Assembly (NCBI RefSeq): GCF_009389715.1
Contig: NC_052399.1
Span: 28,839,146-28,903,145 of the forward strand
Source: Phoenix dactylifera
Lineage: Eukaryota; Streptophyta; Magnoliopsida; Arecales; Arecaceae
Length of the DNA stretch: 64,000 nucleotides
Direction of reading: 5' to 3'
This document shows positions 49,321 to 61,674 of this stretch, in pieces; position 1 is the first letter of the stretch; every line of letters starts with the position of its first letter. Both the position numbers and the translations under genes were made by a program. The notes under the pieces are model-generated. The model did not search any database. It saw only the letters and a program-made list of their open reading frames with translations, and had not been told where the DNA came from.

Positions 49321-52100
49321 CTGCGAATCTGGATGGGGACAAATTACATGACGTGGAGCCATTTGGAATTATTTTCTTTTCCTAATGTTTGCCAGGTCAG
49401 CTAGACGAGGACGAGGGAGACTGGAGATATGAGTTAAGCGGCAGCCTCACTCCAAAAAAAAACACATAAAATATGGCTCGTATTATAAATTTTAATATTT
49501 TTAAATCACTTTCATTATTTTTTTAAAAAATATTTTAAATATTTTTTTTATTACCATCATAGTTATAGCTAACTCATTGTTTTCTTCATTGTCGCTACAT
49601 CACTAATGCCTCCATGGATCATAACCCAAATATAAACAAAAAAAATATTAAATTTTAAATAAGCCCAGCTCATAATTGGACTAAAAATGAATAAAGTCTA
49701 AGCATTAGGCAATGACCAGCCATCTATTACCGTTACTACTATTACATTGTGTTGCTATCATCGTAATATCTACTATTAGATTTGGCCTTAACACCATCAT
49801 AACCTCCTCTATCTCTATTGCAACTATCATCATCTTTATTATCGTCACCATATTTTTTTTAACAAATAATTGACAGACCAAACATGCTTATATTTTTAAG
49901 AGTCATAATAAAATAAAATAAAATATTTATTTATAATTTAGAAATAGGAAAAATGAATAGGTTGCAGAAAAATGAGAGAATATTGTAGTGATAGAGGTTG
50001 ATGCCTAATCCCGAGTATTAGTTGAGGGCTATTTTTTTGATATTACTAATTAGCAGATCATGGTTGGCAGTTTATGGAACAGGTAATGGACTAGTTGGAA
50101 TTGGTTGCTATTAAAAAGATATTTTCATAGAGAGTATTACTTCTAATCACCTAACATATTACTATATCACTTCTTGAATCAGTAGTCCTATGTGAAAATA
50201 GGTAATTGGTGATATGATATGGATCAAGCAGACTAAGTGGTGATCTGACAGGTGATGTCTAGTATTTTTCTTTCATAAAATGACATCACTGGCTCTTTCC
50301 AAACAAAGCCTATATATATCATTCAGATTTACTTGGTATAAAGATTCCATACATTTAAAAGATAACATAGAATTAGGATAGATTGTAAAAGATAGTATTT
50401 TTTTTCACTCCTACAATTTTTGGGTTGCATTTCAATCTTACAAATTAAGTGTGCCGTTGATGAGGTCATGTTACTTGGGAACCGAAGGGTCTTATTTGCT
50501 TACTTTTGAAGTTCAACCTTGTCTTAATTATTAACCTTCAAGCTTTACTGATGCAAAATGCAATCATCTTTCACCTTGGGTAATGCGAGACTTTTGTTCT
50601 TTGAATTGCTTTGTTTGTCCATCAATTCTTGAGCTACTTGTGTTCTTCAGTTAGGTTCTCCAACTTGCTTTAAGGATACTACCGGTGATAGTTTTTTTTT
50701 TTTTTTTCACTTTCAAATCTGAATTATTGGAATGATTTTTAATTATAAATTCCACCTTAAGAAACTAGCTAAACTCGTGATCTAAACAAATAGCTTAGTC
50801 CACATGATGAACTCACTGAAGAATGTTGCATTGCTTAGTACTCTAATTTTTCTGGAATAGCAGCCGTCCTTGTCCAAATTGAGGAAAAGAAAGGCGAAAG
50901 AGTCCCTCCACAGTGAGGGCCAAAAAAAAAAAAACCTTGTGCTAAACCCCTCCCCTGCTCTTTTCCACCTCCAAATCACAGTATCTTTGTTCTCATTCGG
51001 GATATCATGTTGTAAAATCTAATCTAGATCTGAAGCCTCTGCTGCCTCCTTAGTGAATATCTGAACTTTGGCCTTCAGCACCATATGTTACTTAACACAT
51101 TTTGAGTGATTACACCTTGGGAGGTAATAGAGCTTTTTTTTTTTTTTTTGGTAAATCAGATGATTTAAATTAATCAAGTATAAATATGTCCATAGGAATC
51201 AAAAAATAATATATCAAAAACATGAATGAAAAGATATGCCGAAGAACCCATAATGTACATCCTGTATGGTTTACCATATAAGATGCCATCCAATCAGCTG
51301 TACTATTAGCTTCTCTATAAATATGTGAAACCTCAACTAATAGCAGTAAATGCATTATTCATTAACAATTCTGCAAAAGTGGATGAAGTTGGATCAGAAA
51401 GTTATCTGATAACTATCATAAAGTCCCGTGAAATATAGTTTTCACAACCCCAACTTCTATAACCTTATAAGCGAAAATATTTTCTACTTGTGAATACCAT
51501 GTAAGTGAAGAATTTTCCCACACCCTCATCTGTTGCTTAGAAATTACATCTAACAAATATCCTTTCCTTTACATCTAATGACAACCACCTGTTAGAGGTG
51601 AAGCCTCAAATTCAGAACACTTGAATTATTGGATTCTTCACAGCAGCTAGCGGTGGCGGAGCAGGGGGAGAGCTTAGAATGGCTTATAATCTTCACTCTG
51701 CCTAACTTAAGCAGACCAACAAGAAGTGGAGACAAAAATCCTGGATGCAATGGGTAATGATAGGGATAAAAGTACTCGGTTTTCCCATATATCTCACCAT
51801 AGTGATGCTTCATAGGGGTAATAACATTCACATGCTTAATTAAGTGCCATGATGGGCAATGGACGACAGACCAGGAATGCATCCAAACTGAATTCCACCA
51901 ATTTTATTTTAATCCGTGGAATGATGATCATGTTTCTGCTGAATCGGTTGGCCTCAATTGCCTACTCTTGATCCTCATGTTTCTGCTTAATTGATTGATA
52001 CCGTCCAATATTAGATTAGGTATCCTTTCTTTGAGTGAATGGAGGGGGCTTGGCTTACACCAACACAATCAAATCAGCTTTCAGGCATGGCATTCTTTGC
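49321..52100. other. Gene-poor AT-rich region
   Basis: No gene recognised apart from the LINE remnant at 51170-51360. T-runs occur at 50693-50708 and 51134-51150. Confidence 0.45.
51170..51360 (-). pseudogene. LINE remnant: RNase H-like tail
   Basis: The minus-strand frame contains VSHIYREANSTADWMASYMV and then NHTGCTLW. This is the C-terminal end of the RNase H-like domain found in plant non-LTR retrotransposons and derived proteins (the HxYREAN..AD pattern). No reverse transcriptase part lies next to it. It is homologous to the fragment at 54890-55110. Confidence 0.65.
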
Positions 52101-52102
52101 TG

Positions 52103-52204
<102 letters not shown>

Positions 52205-52942
52205 TAATAATATATGGGAAAATCAGAATGCTGGCTCTAGCTTAGACTTAAGTTAAACTCGAGCAGCTCACGAGGAGCTCGGCTCATTTAGTCTAAATAT
52301 AAATACTTTTAGTGATTGCAAATTACATAGCACTAATGTACCAAATATATATGCCAATTATAAATAGCTTTTATAGTTGGTGACATATCAATTGCATACT
52401 ATGATAGGTTGTGATTCTTCTAATTCGGGGAAATATGGATAACCATTTAATGATTCAGCACAAATTTTTTAAAAAACATTAAACTAATGATAACTTCATC
52501 AATAATGATCAATGAATTATCAACAATTCATATAATATTTAACTATTAGCATATCCTTGTACAAGTAATTATGGATTCTTTAAATATTTAACATGCATGG
52601 AACGATAATATTGCGTGCAACAAATTAGTCAGACTCCACACCTACGATGGTGCCAACTCGGGAGAGACTTGGGAGTGAGAAAGACAGGAAGGAAGCCTTC
52701 GATCCTAAGCCTCCCCCATTGAATCGTATCCCCTTCAAACTTGGAAATGGTTGAAGCATTAGATTCTAGGAGGATATATGGTTGTGCCCTGGTTCCCTTG
52801 CTCCTACCTTTCTGGACTTATACCTTAGGGTGATGAAACGTAATGCTTCCGTTGCTTCCCTTTAGCTTGGGCAAGAAAGAATTTGGAAGATTAGATGTTT
52901 ATTGACCACTCTCCTCCTTGGAGTCGGCTCAGTTGGACCACT

Positions 52943-53425
52943 TGTTGGATCTTCTTTATGTTAGCATGTCTCCTGATTTTAGGAGACTAGATGTGGCCCA
53001 CCTGATTTAAGTTTATCCACATCAGGATAAATAAAACCTCGTTTAAATGGTGATTTAATCCAATCTGATTAGAGGTTATTCAGAGTTTATCTTATCAGAT
53101 GGTTTATAGAAACTAATTAGAGATAAACTTTACTGATAAGGATCCTGATCCCTAACCTAGCTCTATAAGTGGATCCATCACCTAAGGCACTCGAGTCCTG
53201 CATAGATTGGAAGCCCCGAATCTCCTCTCTCTCTCTCTCTCTCGCAGGTCTTCTTCCTTCTCGTGTGGGCGCGTGCTTAGTCTTCCTCCTCAAGTGGGTG
53301 CATGGTTAGTCCTCCTCTCGAGTCAAGTTTAATCAAAGTGCTTAATTAACAATGGCCGGAGGTTAGTAAACATAATTTATTTTATTTAATCTTCCACTGT
53401 GCATGATATCTTACACTTTCCTCAG
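52943..53425 (+). mobile_element. Probable solo LTR remnant (Copia-like)
   Basis: The block begins TGTTGGATCTTC, has CTCTATAAGTGG as a possible promoter near 53160, a CT-rich leader with (CT)9, and ends near TTCCACTGTGCATGATATC. That last wording is typical of the 3' end of plant Copia LTRs. No internal retroelement sequence follows and no second LTR was seen. It appears old and incomplete; end points are approximate. Confidence 0.35.
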
Positions 53426-53810
53426 TGTCACCTTCTAATTTTGCAAATATACTAGTATGGAGAAATCGTAGCAACGGATTATTTAGTATAGTTTCTTACT
53501 ACAAGTTCATCAATATATGGTGGAGGGATTCTTTGTCATGAGCATTTCAAGACAATATGGAATGCTGGTGTACCAGAAAAGGTTAAGGTGTTCTTACGGG
53601 TGCCTCTCAAAAAATAAACTCCATACAGGTGAGATACTGGCAAGGAAAGGTTGCAGCTTCATAAGGTGCCCATTTGCTCAAGCCTTACAGAATACAATCT
53701 CCTCCTATCTGAATCTTCGTGATCGGCCTCCAAGCATCAGTGCCCTCTGGTCTTCATGGCAGAAAAGGAATAGGTAAGTTTGTCTAAAGAAGGGATGGGA
53801 TCAACTTTGT

Positions 53811-54282
53811 GGGCTCATTTGGTTCGCGGGAAAAGAATGGAGGAAAGTGTGGTCAACGAAAAAATAATGAGATGCTTCTTGTTTGGTTGGAGTTTTCAAA
53901 GGAGAGAGACGGAAAAGTTGTATTCCCATGAAAATATAATTCCCACATTTCATGGAAAAATCTTTCCTATGAGAAACATGGGAAAGTTACTTTCCCATGA
54001 GGCGAGAATCACTCTATTTTTATTTTTTCCCCAAAAGGCCTTTCGGCATTAAATAAGCATTAAAAACCTAATTTTTTTAAAGGGTATAATAGAACTTATA
54101 CATAACTTTCCCAAAAAAGTGGATAGTCAACCAAACATAAACACTTTGGAAATTTGTCACTTTTCACCATGATCAACCAAACATACCAAAAGTACTTTTC
54201 TAGGTATTCTCTTCCTAGGAATATGCTTCCCAGGAATCATATTGGTAGGAAGAAAAATACTTCCTGCGACCCAAACGAGCCC
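53811..54282. mobile_element. Foldback DNA transposon (MITE), 472 bp
   Basis: The left end GGGCTCATTTGGTTCGCGGG agrees with the right end read inward, GGGCTCGTTTGGGTCGCAGG (about 17 of 20). TGT lies on both sides (53808-53810 and 54283-54285). The interior repeats TTTCCCATGA-like phrases in both orientations and includes a second inner pair (TTTGGTTGGAG, CAACCAAACAT). No coding frame. Confidence 0.75.
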
Positions 54283-54456
54283 TGTATGGCTCTCATGTGG
54301 CACATTTGGAATGAAAGCAATATAAGAATTTTCTTAAAAAAAAAAAAAAAAAAGGCTTCAACCTCCTTTGTTCTGCACAAAGTCCTGCATTTTTTTGCCT
54401 TGTGGCGTAACCTTTGTTTGGCTAAATCATTAGAGAGCCACAAGGGTGTTCTATCC

Positions 54457-54710
54457 AAGTTATCCTCATTGTATCCATAACTTTCTTCTTATTTTCTTCC
54501 CTTTTTTTCCTAATATCTCTTTCTATGTAAATTCTTTATATCCCTTTTAATAATATTACATGGGGGAAGTTTCTGTGTCCGATCTAAGTTATCCTCATTG
54601 CATCCATAACTTCCTTCTATCCTTATTGCCTTTCTTTTTTCTTCCTAATCTCTTTCTATGTAAATTCTTTATGTCTCTTTTAATAATATTACATAGGGGA
54701 AGTTTCTCGC
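54457..54710 (+). repeat. Tandem duplication of 129 bp, two copies
   Basis: AAGTTATCCTCATTG starts each unit at 54457 and 54586. TCTTTCTATGTAAATTCTTT, TTTTAATAATATTACAT and GGGGAAGTTTCT follow in both. The copies differ at scattered sites. Confidence 0.8.
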
Positions 54711-54889
54711 TCCCTCCGTATTCCATAAAAGATAGAGAGAAAAGGAGGAAGGAAGAGCATATACTAAGAGAGGTGCGAAAGATGAAAACTGTTATATGCG
54801 ATAAAACATGAGGACAAATCATACTATTCTTGAAAGGAATTTGGTGGCCATCAAATCCATCAATTTTTGGAATCAGTTTCATTCATTGA

Positions 54890-55112
54890 TTCAGGATTAT
54901 TGGATAATAGCTTCGACGCTATATTCTTTTGAGGTGACACATATTTATACAAAAACAAATAGTGCTACTAATTAGATGGCGACTTGTGTGACTAATCATA
55001 TGGAAACTATTCTATGGATTGCTGCATCAAATATTCCTTCTAATTTTTTGTATATTTTATTTTCGGATTCACATAAATATAATTTTACTAGATTGGTTTA
55101 ATAAATCCAATT
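54890..55112 (+). pseudogene. LINE remnant: RNase H-like tail
   Basis: Translation gives FEVTHIYTKTNSATN, one stop, then MATCVTNHMETILW and SNIPSNFLYILFSD, ending at TRLV and a stop. The order agrees with the minus-strand fragment at 51170-51360 (VSHIYREANSTADWMA, NHTGCTLW). The stop replaces the expected tryptophan of the ADWMA motif. No further LINE domains are near. Confidence 0.6.
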
Positions 55113-55194
55113 TTTTCATAAAAAAATCTGGAAACTAACCCAACAGTCTAGCTCCTTGTTTTATATAGGCCTTTTGTTGTTCTGTTTAAAAAGT

Positions 55195-55350
55195 TACTAA
55201 TTATGGCTCTTTCTTGAGACAAGATAACGAGGCCCTATTAGATGGTGGTGATCACATAGGGCCTTAGAGCAAGATGCTGGTAATTGGGTGAGTCAAGCCC
55301 CAAAATTTGAAATTCTTAAGTGGGCCATGATTCAAACACGAGCCATGCTT
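55195..55350 (+). repeat. Dispersed repeat, copy 1
   Basis: TGGCTCTTTCTTGAGACAAG, GATAACGAGGCC, GATGGTGGTGATC and AAGTGGGCCATGATTC occur in the same order as at 62345-62505. It follows the LINE tail directly and may be the 3' tail of the same element. Confidence 0.5.
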
Positions 55351-55739
55351 CGTATCCCTTTTGAATGTTAAAATTTTGTTATCAATGTATGAGGCAAATA
55401 GGTGGAGGTTCGGTAGTGCAATGACCTACATTCAGATCCCATTTATACATAAATTTTATAACTTATTCAAGAATTACTTATTAATAGCTCAAATTTTTTT
55501 CTATAATACAAATTAATGATATCACATAACTTTTCTAGGAATGATTTTTTTTTTTTGCTATTATTTGTTACTTTTCTTCTTCTATATTTATCTTTAAATA
55601 AATAAATTTATGAATATCTTTAACACTCATATATTTAAACTTTATTTTTTCTAATTCTTTGTTATCCAACTCTTTTCAGATTTTTGATAAATTTTTTTGA
55701 ACATTTCTTATTTCCAAATCATCACATCCAATCTTTTCT

Positions 55740-56340
55740 TCTCCAAGGTATGTGAGAAACCATCACGGGCCTTCACTAAAGAAAGCCGCGAGTCACGGGA
55801 AGAGAAGGGAAAGGCTTTCATGGACCTTTCAAATTTAACTGCGCTTCCGAGAAGCCAAGTAAACGCAATCCCAACCATCCGATCAATTAATCGTTCCCAT
55901 TGAACGGCTCAGATGTGCCTGTTGAGAAAAAAAAACTTCCCACCGCCATCTTGGGGAGAGAGGGCCGGTTTCCTCGGCGGGAATATTTGTCCGGACGTCT
56001 TCTGAGCTTGACACGTGTCCCACTTGACCCGGCCAACCCTTCACCCATTTGCCCTCTCAAATTTTCCATTTCCCAATTTACCCTCACAGGCAATTGCTCC
56101 AGTGGCGGCAGCGCAAATCGCGGAAGACAGTAACAGCCGAGGATAAAAAAATAATAGCGTAAAAATGTAGGGGTACATTAGTAAATTAGAATGTAACGTT
56201 TACACCGGCTGTTCTCCCTTTTTTGATCCTCTCTACCTTTCCTCCTCCTCCTCCTCCTCGTCCTCTCCTCCTAATGGCAGCCTCTCCTCTCCTTCTTTGA
56301 GCTAATGAAGCCATATCCTTTGCCCAAAAAGGTAACTAAA
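55740..56340 (+). promoter_or_regulatory. Promoter-like GC-rich region with possible leader exon before SAUR
   Basis: The sequence becomes GC-rich from about 55740 and ends in a CCTCCTCCTCC leader (56238-56275). Short ATG frames (56274, 56306) and a donor AAAAAG then GTAACT at 56332 follow. A leader exon spliced to an acceptor shortly before the SAUR ATG is possible, with candidates CCAG near 58679 and TACAG near 58725. Most SAUR genes lack introns, so a separate non-coding transcript is an alternative. Confidence 0.35.
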
Positions 56341-57653
56341 ATCCTAGGTCAGTTTCATTTGTTCATGTGTCTAGATTTGTGTCTCTTTCTTCCTGCTGAT
56401 GGTTGATCTCACAGAAGTTCTGGTTATTTCTTCTTTCCATCCTATTTATTTTGGATTTTTTGTATTTAGTTTATAATTATGTGTTTTTGTTGTCAATTAG
56501 AAGCAAAGTATTCCATGGAGCCCATGGTTATGACATTGATCTATATGACAAAACTTTTTTTTTTGAAAAACAAATGTAGGTAAGAACAAGCAATATTATG
56601 TATTTGATTTTTTTTGTAATAATTTTTTTATGATAGAATTCTGATGTGATTGTAAAGCAAAATGATGAATTATGACATAATTGCACACAAGGAATGTAGT
56701 GTCAAATCTGTTCTATGGAAATTGCTTTTTGAACATAATTTTGGATTCTTGCAGTCCCATTGATTATATATCTTATTCATTGGATTATTTCACTAGATAG
56801 GTAGTCTTATCCTTCTCAATCTAAACTTTTATTCTTTTCAAGTTGTGGAGATGTGATTTTAAGGAAAAGGACTTTCCATCTGATTTGTTAGGTAGCCAGC
56901 GATTATATTATAGAATGTTAAATATTTAATGCCTCCAATTGCTTCTACTTGCTTTTTTTTTAAAGAATGTGGTGGAGAGTCTCCATTCCCATCTTTAAGA
57001 CACTTAAGACGAAGAAATGTTACTTTGAAACAAATGTTATAGAGAGTCCCCAAAAGAAGAAACTTCTATTTTTCATGAGGATAACAGTAATGCTAAGAAG
57101 AATGCTTCTATCCATTGTGAGAATCCAAAGGTGCTCTTGGTAAAGAACATTTTGTCACTTGGTTTACATTTACTTAGCTTTTGCTGAAAGAAAAGACAAT
57201 CTTTGAAAGCTTTGATTTACATGCGATTTCTGTTTTCATGTAATAGAATCAACTGAAATTGTTCTGCCCACCTTTAGATGCTATGTCATCACGTATTTAT
57301 ACATTAGTCCATTGTCTTGAACCATGCAATCAGTTACCCGTCGAGCCATCAAGCATATCCCGGCAACCACCATCCTGAAAAATCTTTGAGAGTCTCCATT
57401 GATGGGGCCCTAGATCCACTCAACTGATTGATTGGTTGGTTCTGGGCCTTCTAGCTATTAGATGGAATGTTTCCCAATGCAGGAGATTGCTACCATAGCA
57501 AGGTCTGGGAAGGGAATGTTTATATTGTTATATTGTTTTAATAAGTTTCGATTATTGGCTGCTCTCATTTGGTGCTCTGTTTTGTTTATGCAATAAGGCA
57601 AAAGATGAGAAATCAGAAGTTCTATAATGGTTGTGCAAAACCTTGCTGCATAA
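56341..57653. other. AT-rich sequence, possible leader intron
   Basis: T-rich sequence with no coding frame recognised. Its T-richness on the plus strand would suit an intron. Confidence 0.35.
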
Positions 57654-57949
57654 CTCACATGATGCATTAAGGTTCCTTGAACATATTAGGGGGCTCTCAT
57701 TAACATACCTCCCATTAAGGTTCCTTGCTACATACATACCTCACATGATGCATTAAGGTTCCTTGAACATATTAGGGGGCTCTCATTAACATACCTCCCG
57801 TTAAGGTTCCTTGCTACATACATACCTCACATGATGCATTTAGGTTCCTTGAACATATTAGGGGGCTCTCATTAACGTACCTCCCATTAAGGTTCCTTGC
57901 TACATACATACCTCACATGATGCATTAAGGTTCCTTGAACATATTAGGG
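57654..57949 (+). repeat. 86 bp tandem repeat, 3.4 copies
   Basis: Units start with CTCACATGATGCATTAAGG at 57654, 57740, 57826 and 57912, an exact 86-base spacing. Each unit holds two sub-repeats, TTAAGGTTCCTTGAACAT and TTAAGGTTCCTTGCTACA. Copies differ by only one or two bases, so the expansion is young. It lies about 870 bases before the SAUR start codon. Confidence 0.95.
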
Positions 57950-58822
57950 AATCTCATGTTATTCTCCTGAAAATTCTGTTCTTTGCACATCATGTGCTTC
58001 CATAGTAGGACAATCAACGTCTTATTGCTAGATGCTCCTGGTAATAGATCTTGTCTCTTTAATATTTTAATCGTTCGCAGATTCCATAATCTTAATTATT
58101 GATTTCTTTTTTAAAATCTAAAGATTCCTCCATTAATAATTCTTTTTTTCTTTCATCGGCAGCAATGCCGTCCTTGGCTTTTTGTTTCAGTGATTGAATT
58201 GCTATGTTTAGACTTTTTCTTTAATATTTTTTAATGTTCACTTTTTTCTTTGAAGCTTCAAACAAGGACTTGCAGCCGTATATTCTATTAGCAATTATTG
58301 GTTGTGGGGTGTGTCTGGAGTCCAAACTTGTCTCCTAAGAATCTCTGCAGTGCATCATGGTATATCATGCCTCAAAAGGCTGGAAAAATTTATAGGAGGT
58401 TTACAATAATGAAACTCTTTTGTCTGAAAAAGTTTACTTCTTGAAGCAGCAAAGAATGACAGTTCAATGGCATACCCACTTTCTTTTTGGCTAATAATAA
58501 TTAACACCAGTATTATTGTTTTACAGTAGTCAAGCTGCTCCCTTGAGACATTTTGCAACTCTCTCCAATGGAATAGAACTTGAGCATGATTACTTTCAAG
58601 CTTTTTTGAGAACATTTGCAATGCATCATAATGCCTTTCTTATTCATTATTAAACAATGTGGAAGAATTTGATTTCCAGCTATGTTGTTTCCATGGCTAA
58701 TCTTAAATTAGTGCTATGACATACAGTCTGAGACTATAAGTGCATAGAGACCACCGAGATCTGATAGGACTAATTTGTCGGAATTTGAGCAAGTCTGGCG
58801 ATCAGCATTTAGTCCTCCAGCC
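57950..58822. other. Sequence between the 86 bp repeat and SAUR
   Basis: AT-rich; no gene recognised. The final part is probably the SAUR 5' UTR and promoter. Confidence 0.4.
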
Positions 58823-59284
58823 ATGGGTGATGAGAATGTGAAGGTGACCGGAATCCGGCAGATAGTCCGATTTAGAGAGATGCTCCAGAAATGGCATTCC
58901 ATTACACTTGGGCCAAAGGAAAATGAATCCAAGGCCTCCGGCATTCCCCCTGCCGTGGACAAGCGCTTGAAGAATGTGTGCAGCTGTTGTGATTCAGATG
59001 AGGAGGGCTGCCAGAGCCCGGAGCCTCCACCGGATGTCCCTAAGGGGTATATTCCAATCTATGTGGGACCTGAGCATCGGAGGTTCGTCGTGCCGACAAG
59101 TTATCTGAGCCTGCCATTGTTTAAGCTACTTCTAGAGAAGGCTGAGGAGGAGTTTGGATTTGACCATAGGGGGGCTATCACAATCCCTTGCGAGATTGAG
59201 ACATTCAAGTACATTCTCCAATGCATGGAACGGCACCAGAAGGGCCTCATTGATGATCGTAAGCCCATCGCTTCTCTGTTATAA
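58823..59284 (+). CDS. SAUR family small auxin-up RNA protein (153 residues)
   Basis: A single exon of 462 nt. The SAUR domain spans about residues 72-139: VPKGYIPIYVGPEHRRFVVP, LSLPLFKLLLEKAEEEFGF and GAITIPCEIETF. The N-terminal extension (MGDENVKVTGIRQIVRFREMLQKW) and the CSCCDSDEE stretch fit the longer SAUR subgroup. SAURs commonly bind and inhibit PP2C-D phosphatases at the plasma membrane, so raising proton-pump activity and cell expansion; this is family knowledge. The ATG at 58823 was preferred to the upstream TTG-started extension. A second SAUR lies 2.4 kb downstream in the same direction. Confidence 0.93.
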   Translation: MGDENVKVTGIRQIVRFREMLQKWHSITLGPKENESKASGIPPAVDKRLKNVCSCCDSDEEGCQSPEPPPDVPKGYIPIYVGPEHRRFVVPTSYLSLPLFKLLLEKAEEEFGFDHRGAITIPCEIETFKYILQCMERHQKGLIDDRKPIASLL

Positions 59285-61674
59285 ATCTGTGCTTCATACA
59301 AATTTAGATTTGTTTTGTTGTCTTTTATTTGTTTCATGTTCGATCAGAAATTCCAAGTGCCTGCAGCTTGCCTGCCTCTGTAAGGAAAGAAAAGTTTTTG
59401 CTACCTCCTTCTTTCCTAGTGGTTCAGAGGGAAGGCAGCTAACCAAAATCTTTAGAAACTGAACGTTCTCCTTTTCTTTCAGAAGTTATATTTTCTCATT
59501 ATTGTTTTCATTTACCAGAACATTTTTAAATCTGTTTTCTTTTTGTGAGAGAAATTTTTGAATTTGTTTTTCACTATGTTCTACAAATTGTTCGAGTCTC
59601 TATTAGATTTTGTCAGATTCTCTCTTATGTTATGTGAAGTTTGTTTCAGACTTTTAAAGAACTACAAACCTTTCCCTTGACAGCTAAATCATAATTTGTC
59701 TTGCATGCATGATAGTTTAGTTAATTGCCTTAAGAAGGGAGTTAACGGCTCAAATTAAATATATTTGGCACAAGATCAAATATTAATTTTTTGCCGATCT
59801 TGTGCTTGAAAGTTGAATACCAATCTTTCCAAGTGGTTATAGAGGCTTGCCTGATGTTAGTATTCCTCTCTCTGCTCTTACTCTTTTGCAGAAGGAAATC
59901 CCACAGGGCTAGGAGAATGATCATAATGGCTTGTTTGTTTTCAGCTACAGCATTTAAAGGTCTGACGGCATTTCCAATTGCCAAATAGTTGTTTGGCAAT
60001 CAGAGTGTTAGGATCCCCTTTTTCTTGTATTGGTGAAGTTTATGTGGAATCTGATGTTCTCAAGAATCTTGGGCATAACGAGATGGAGTGTGCTGAGTCC
60101 ATAAATTTCCCCCCTTCCACTTTTTGAGCTGCAGGGGATCTAATGGGGCTCATCTGACCCACATTCCCGGTTTCCTCAGTCATGTAACATTGGATTTATG
60201 TCTCAGCAATTGATTCTGTTAAACATGTGAAGCTTGATGGAGATGCGTCATTCTGATCGCCTTTTTTTTGTCGGCGATTTCATGGCTAATGCCCTGTTGA
60301 TTTCTTCAATTAGTCTATTCTTCGATTTTAAAGATTCCATATCATCTCTGGATACGTTGATTAGGAGATAATTAATTCATTATTAAATGAAATTTGATAT
60401 GGGATTGATCATCTTTTAATACTACCTATCAAGAGATAACAGTCCAATACACTGTAGAAACTATATGCACTAAAATTATTAGGCAACTTCTTGGTGCCTG
60501 AGGTGGTGTTGATGTAATGGATGGTATGAGAATAACAGCTTGGTGGTGGTGGGGAAGGATTAGTAAATAATCCGTGGTATGTGAAAGGACTACTTCAGCT
60601 GCAGAGGAACCGATGAGCTCTGATCAGCTGCAGAGGAGAAAACCTTGGAAAAGATTTTATAACAAACATTGGTTGATTCAATCACAGAAAAGGCTTTTTA
60701 GCATCAAGATTTCTGAGGAGAAATGATAGTCTAGTTTATAACGCAATATAAACAGCATACATTAAGGCCACTTGGAGGTCCTAAAAGTTCTTTCCACATT
60801 GCGAATTCTTCCGACTTCATAAACATTGAAATAGAGCATTTAATTTTTAAATTTTATGGTTTCTTCCTCTTATTTTAGTTCTCCAGATTTTCAAGAAAGG
60901 CAAAACTCTTCCTAAAACATCTAAATAGTCATATTTTTCAGATCTTCTGGAGCAAAGAAAAGCAAAAAAAACCAAAAAAAAATACAGGTATGGATGGTTA
61001 AAATATCAATATTCAAACAGCCATATCTATTTTTCTCATAGTCCTCGACCTAGATATTTCAACGGTGTAGTATATTTCTTTTTTACTAAAGCAATTATAA
61101 ACATTATTTTCTATGTGACAAAGATGTATTTAGAAGAAAAAAAGTAATGCTTGGCCTCCCTGAAATTTATTAGTCATAAGAACACATCAAAGAAGGATTA
61201 GTATACTAATGTCTCAATACTTTTCTTTGTTTATTCTCCTAGCAGATCCACCAAACATCCAGCTGAGGTTTCTGGATAAGCATGACCACATAAGCTCCTT
61301 TCTTGCACCTGCTACTCCCTTCACATTCATGGCGAACTCTGTAGAGAAACCTTTGATGGAAACCTCAATCATTTAATAAATTACAAATCGTAGTCTCTAA
61401 GATCTCCCAAAGGACTCCTAATCACCCTTGTCGCAACGGCATGCAGCATATACTTAAAGAACACGTAGCCCATCATTCCAAGCTCCTAGAAAATAAACAA
61501 TACACAAAGGAATCCCATCTGCCAATCAACATCACCAACAGGAATTATCGAAGTCACCAAACTGAGTTAATGTATTCCCCTCTCTCTCCGTAGGGAAAAA
61601 GGACATCGATATGCACGGCCTTAGTTATATATCCCCTTCAGGCTTAAGCTAGTAGATTCAGGGCAGGGCTCATC
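59285..61674. other. Spacer between the two SAUR genes
   Basis: AT-rich. The first few hundred bases are probably 3' UTR. A frame at 59791-59988 begins with hydrophobic residues but has no family match. GCTGCAGAGGA occurs twice at about 60600-60640. The last 50 bases hold TTATATAT at 61625-61632, a possible TATA box for the second SAUR. Confidence 0.4.

Noticed and set aside
57654-57949. CRISPR-like array
   Set aside because: The units are directly adjacent, with no unique spacers, and the genome is eukaryotic.
59791-59988. Hydrophobic 65-residue frame
   Set aside because: It lies in the probable 3' region of SAUR and has no family match.
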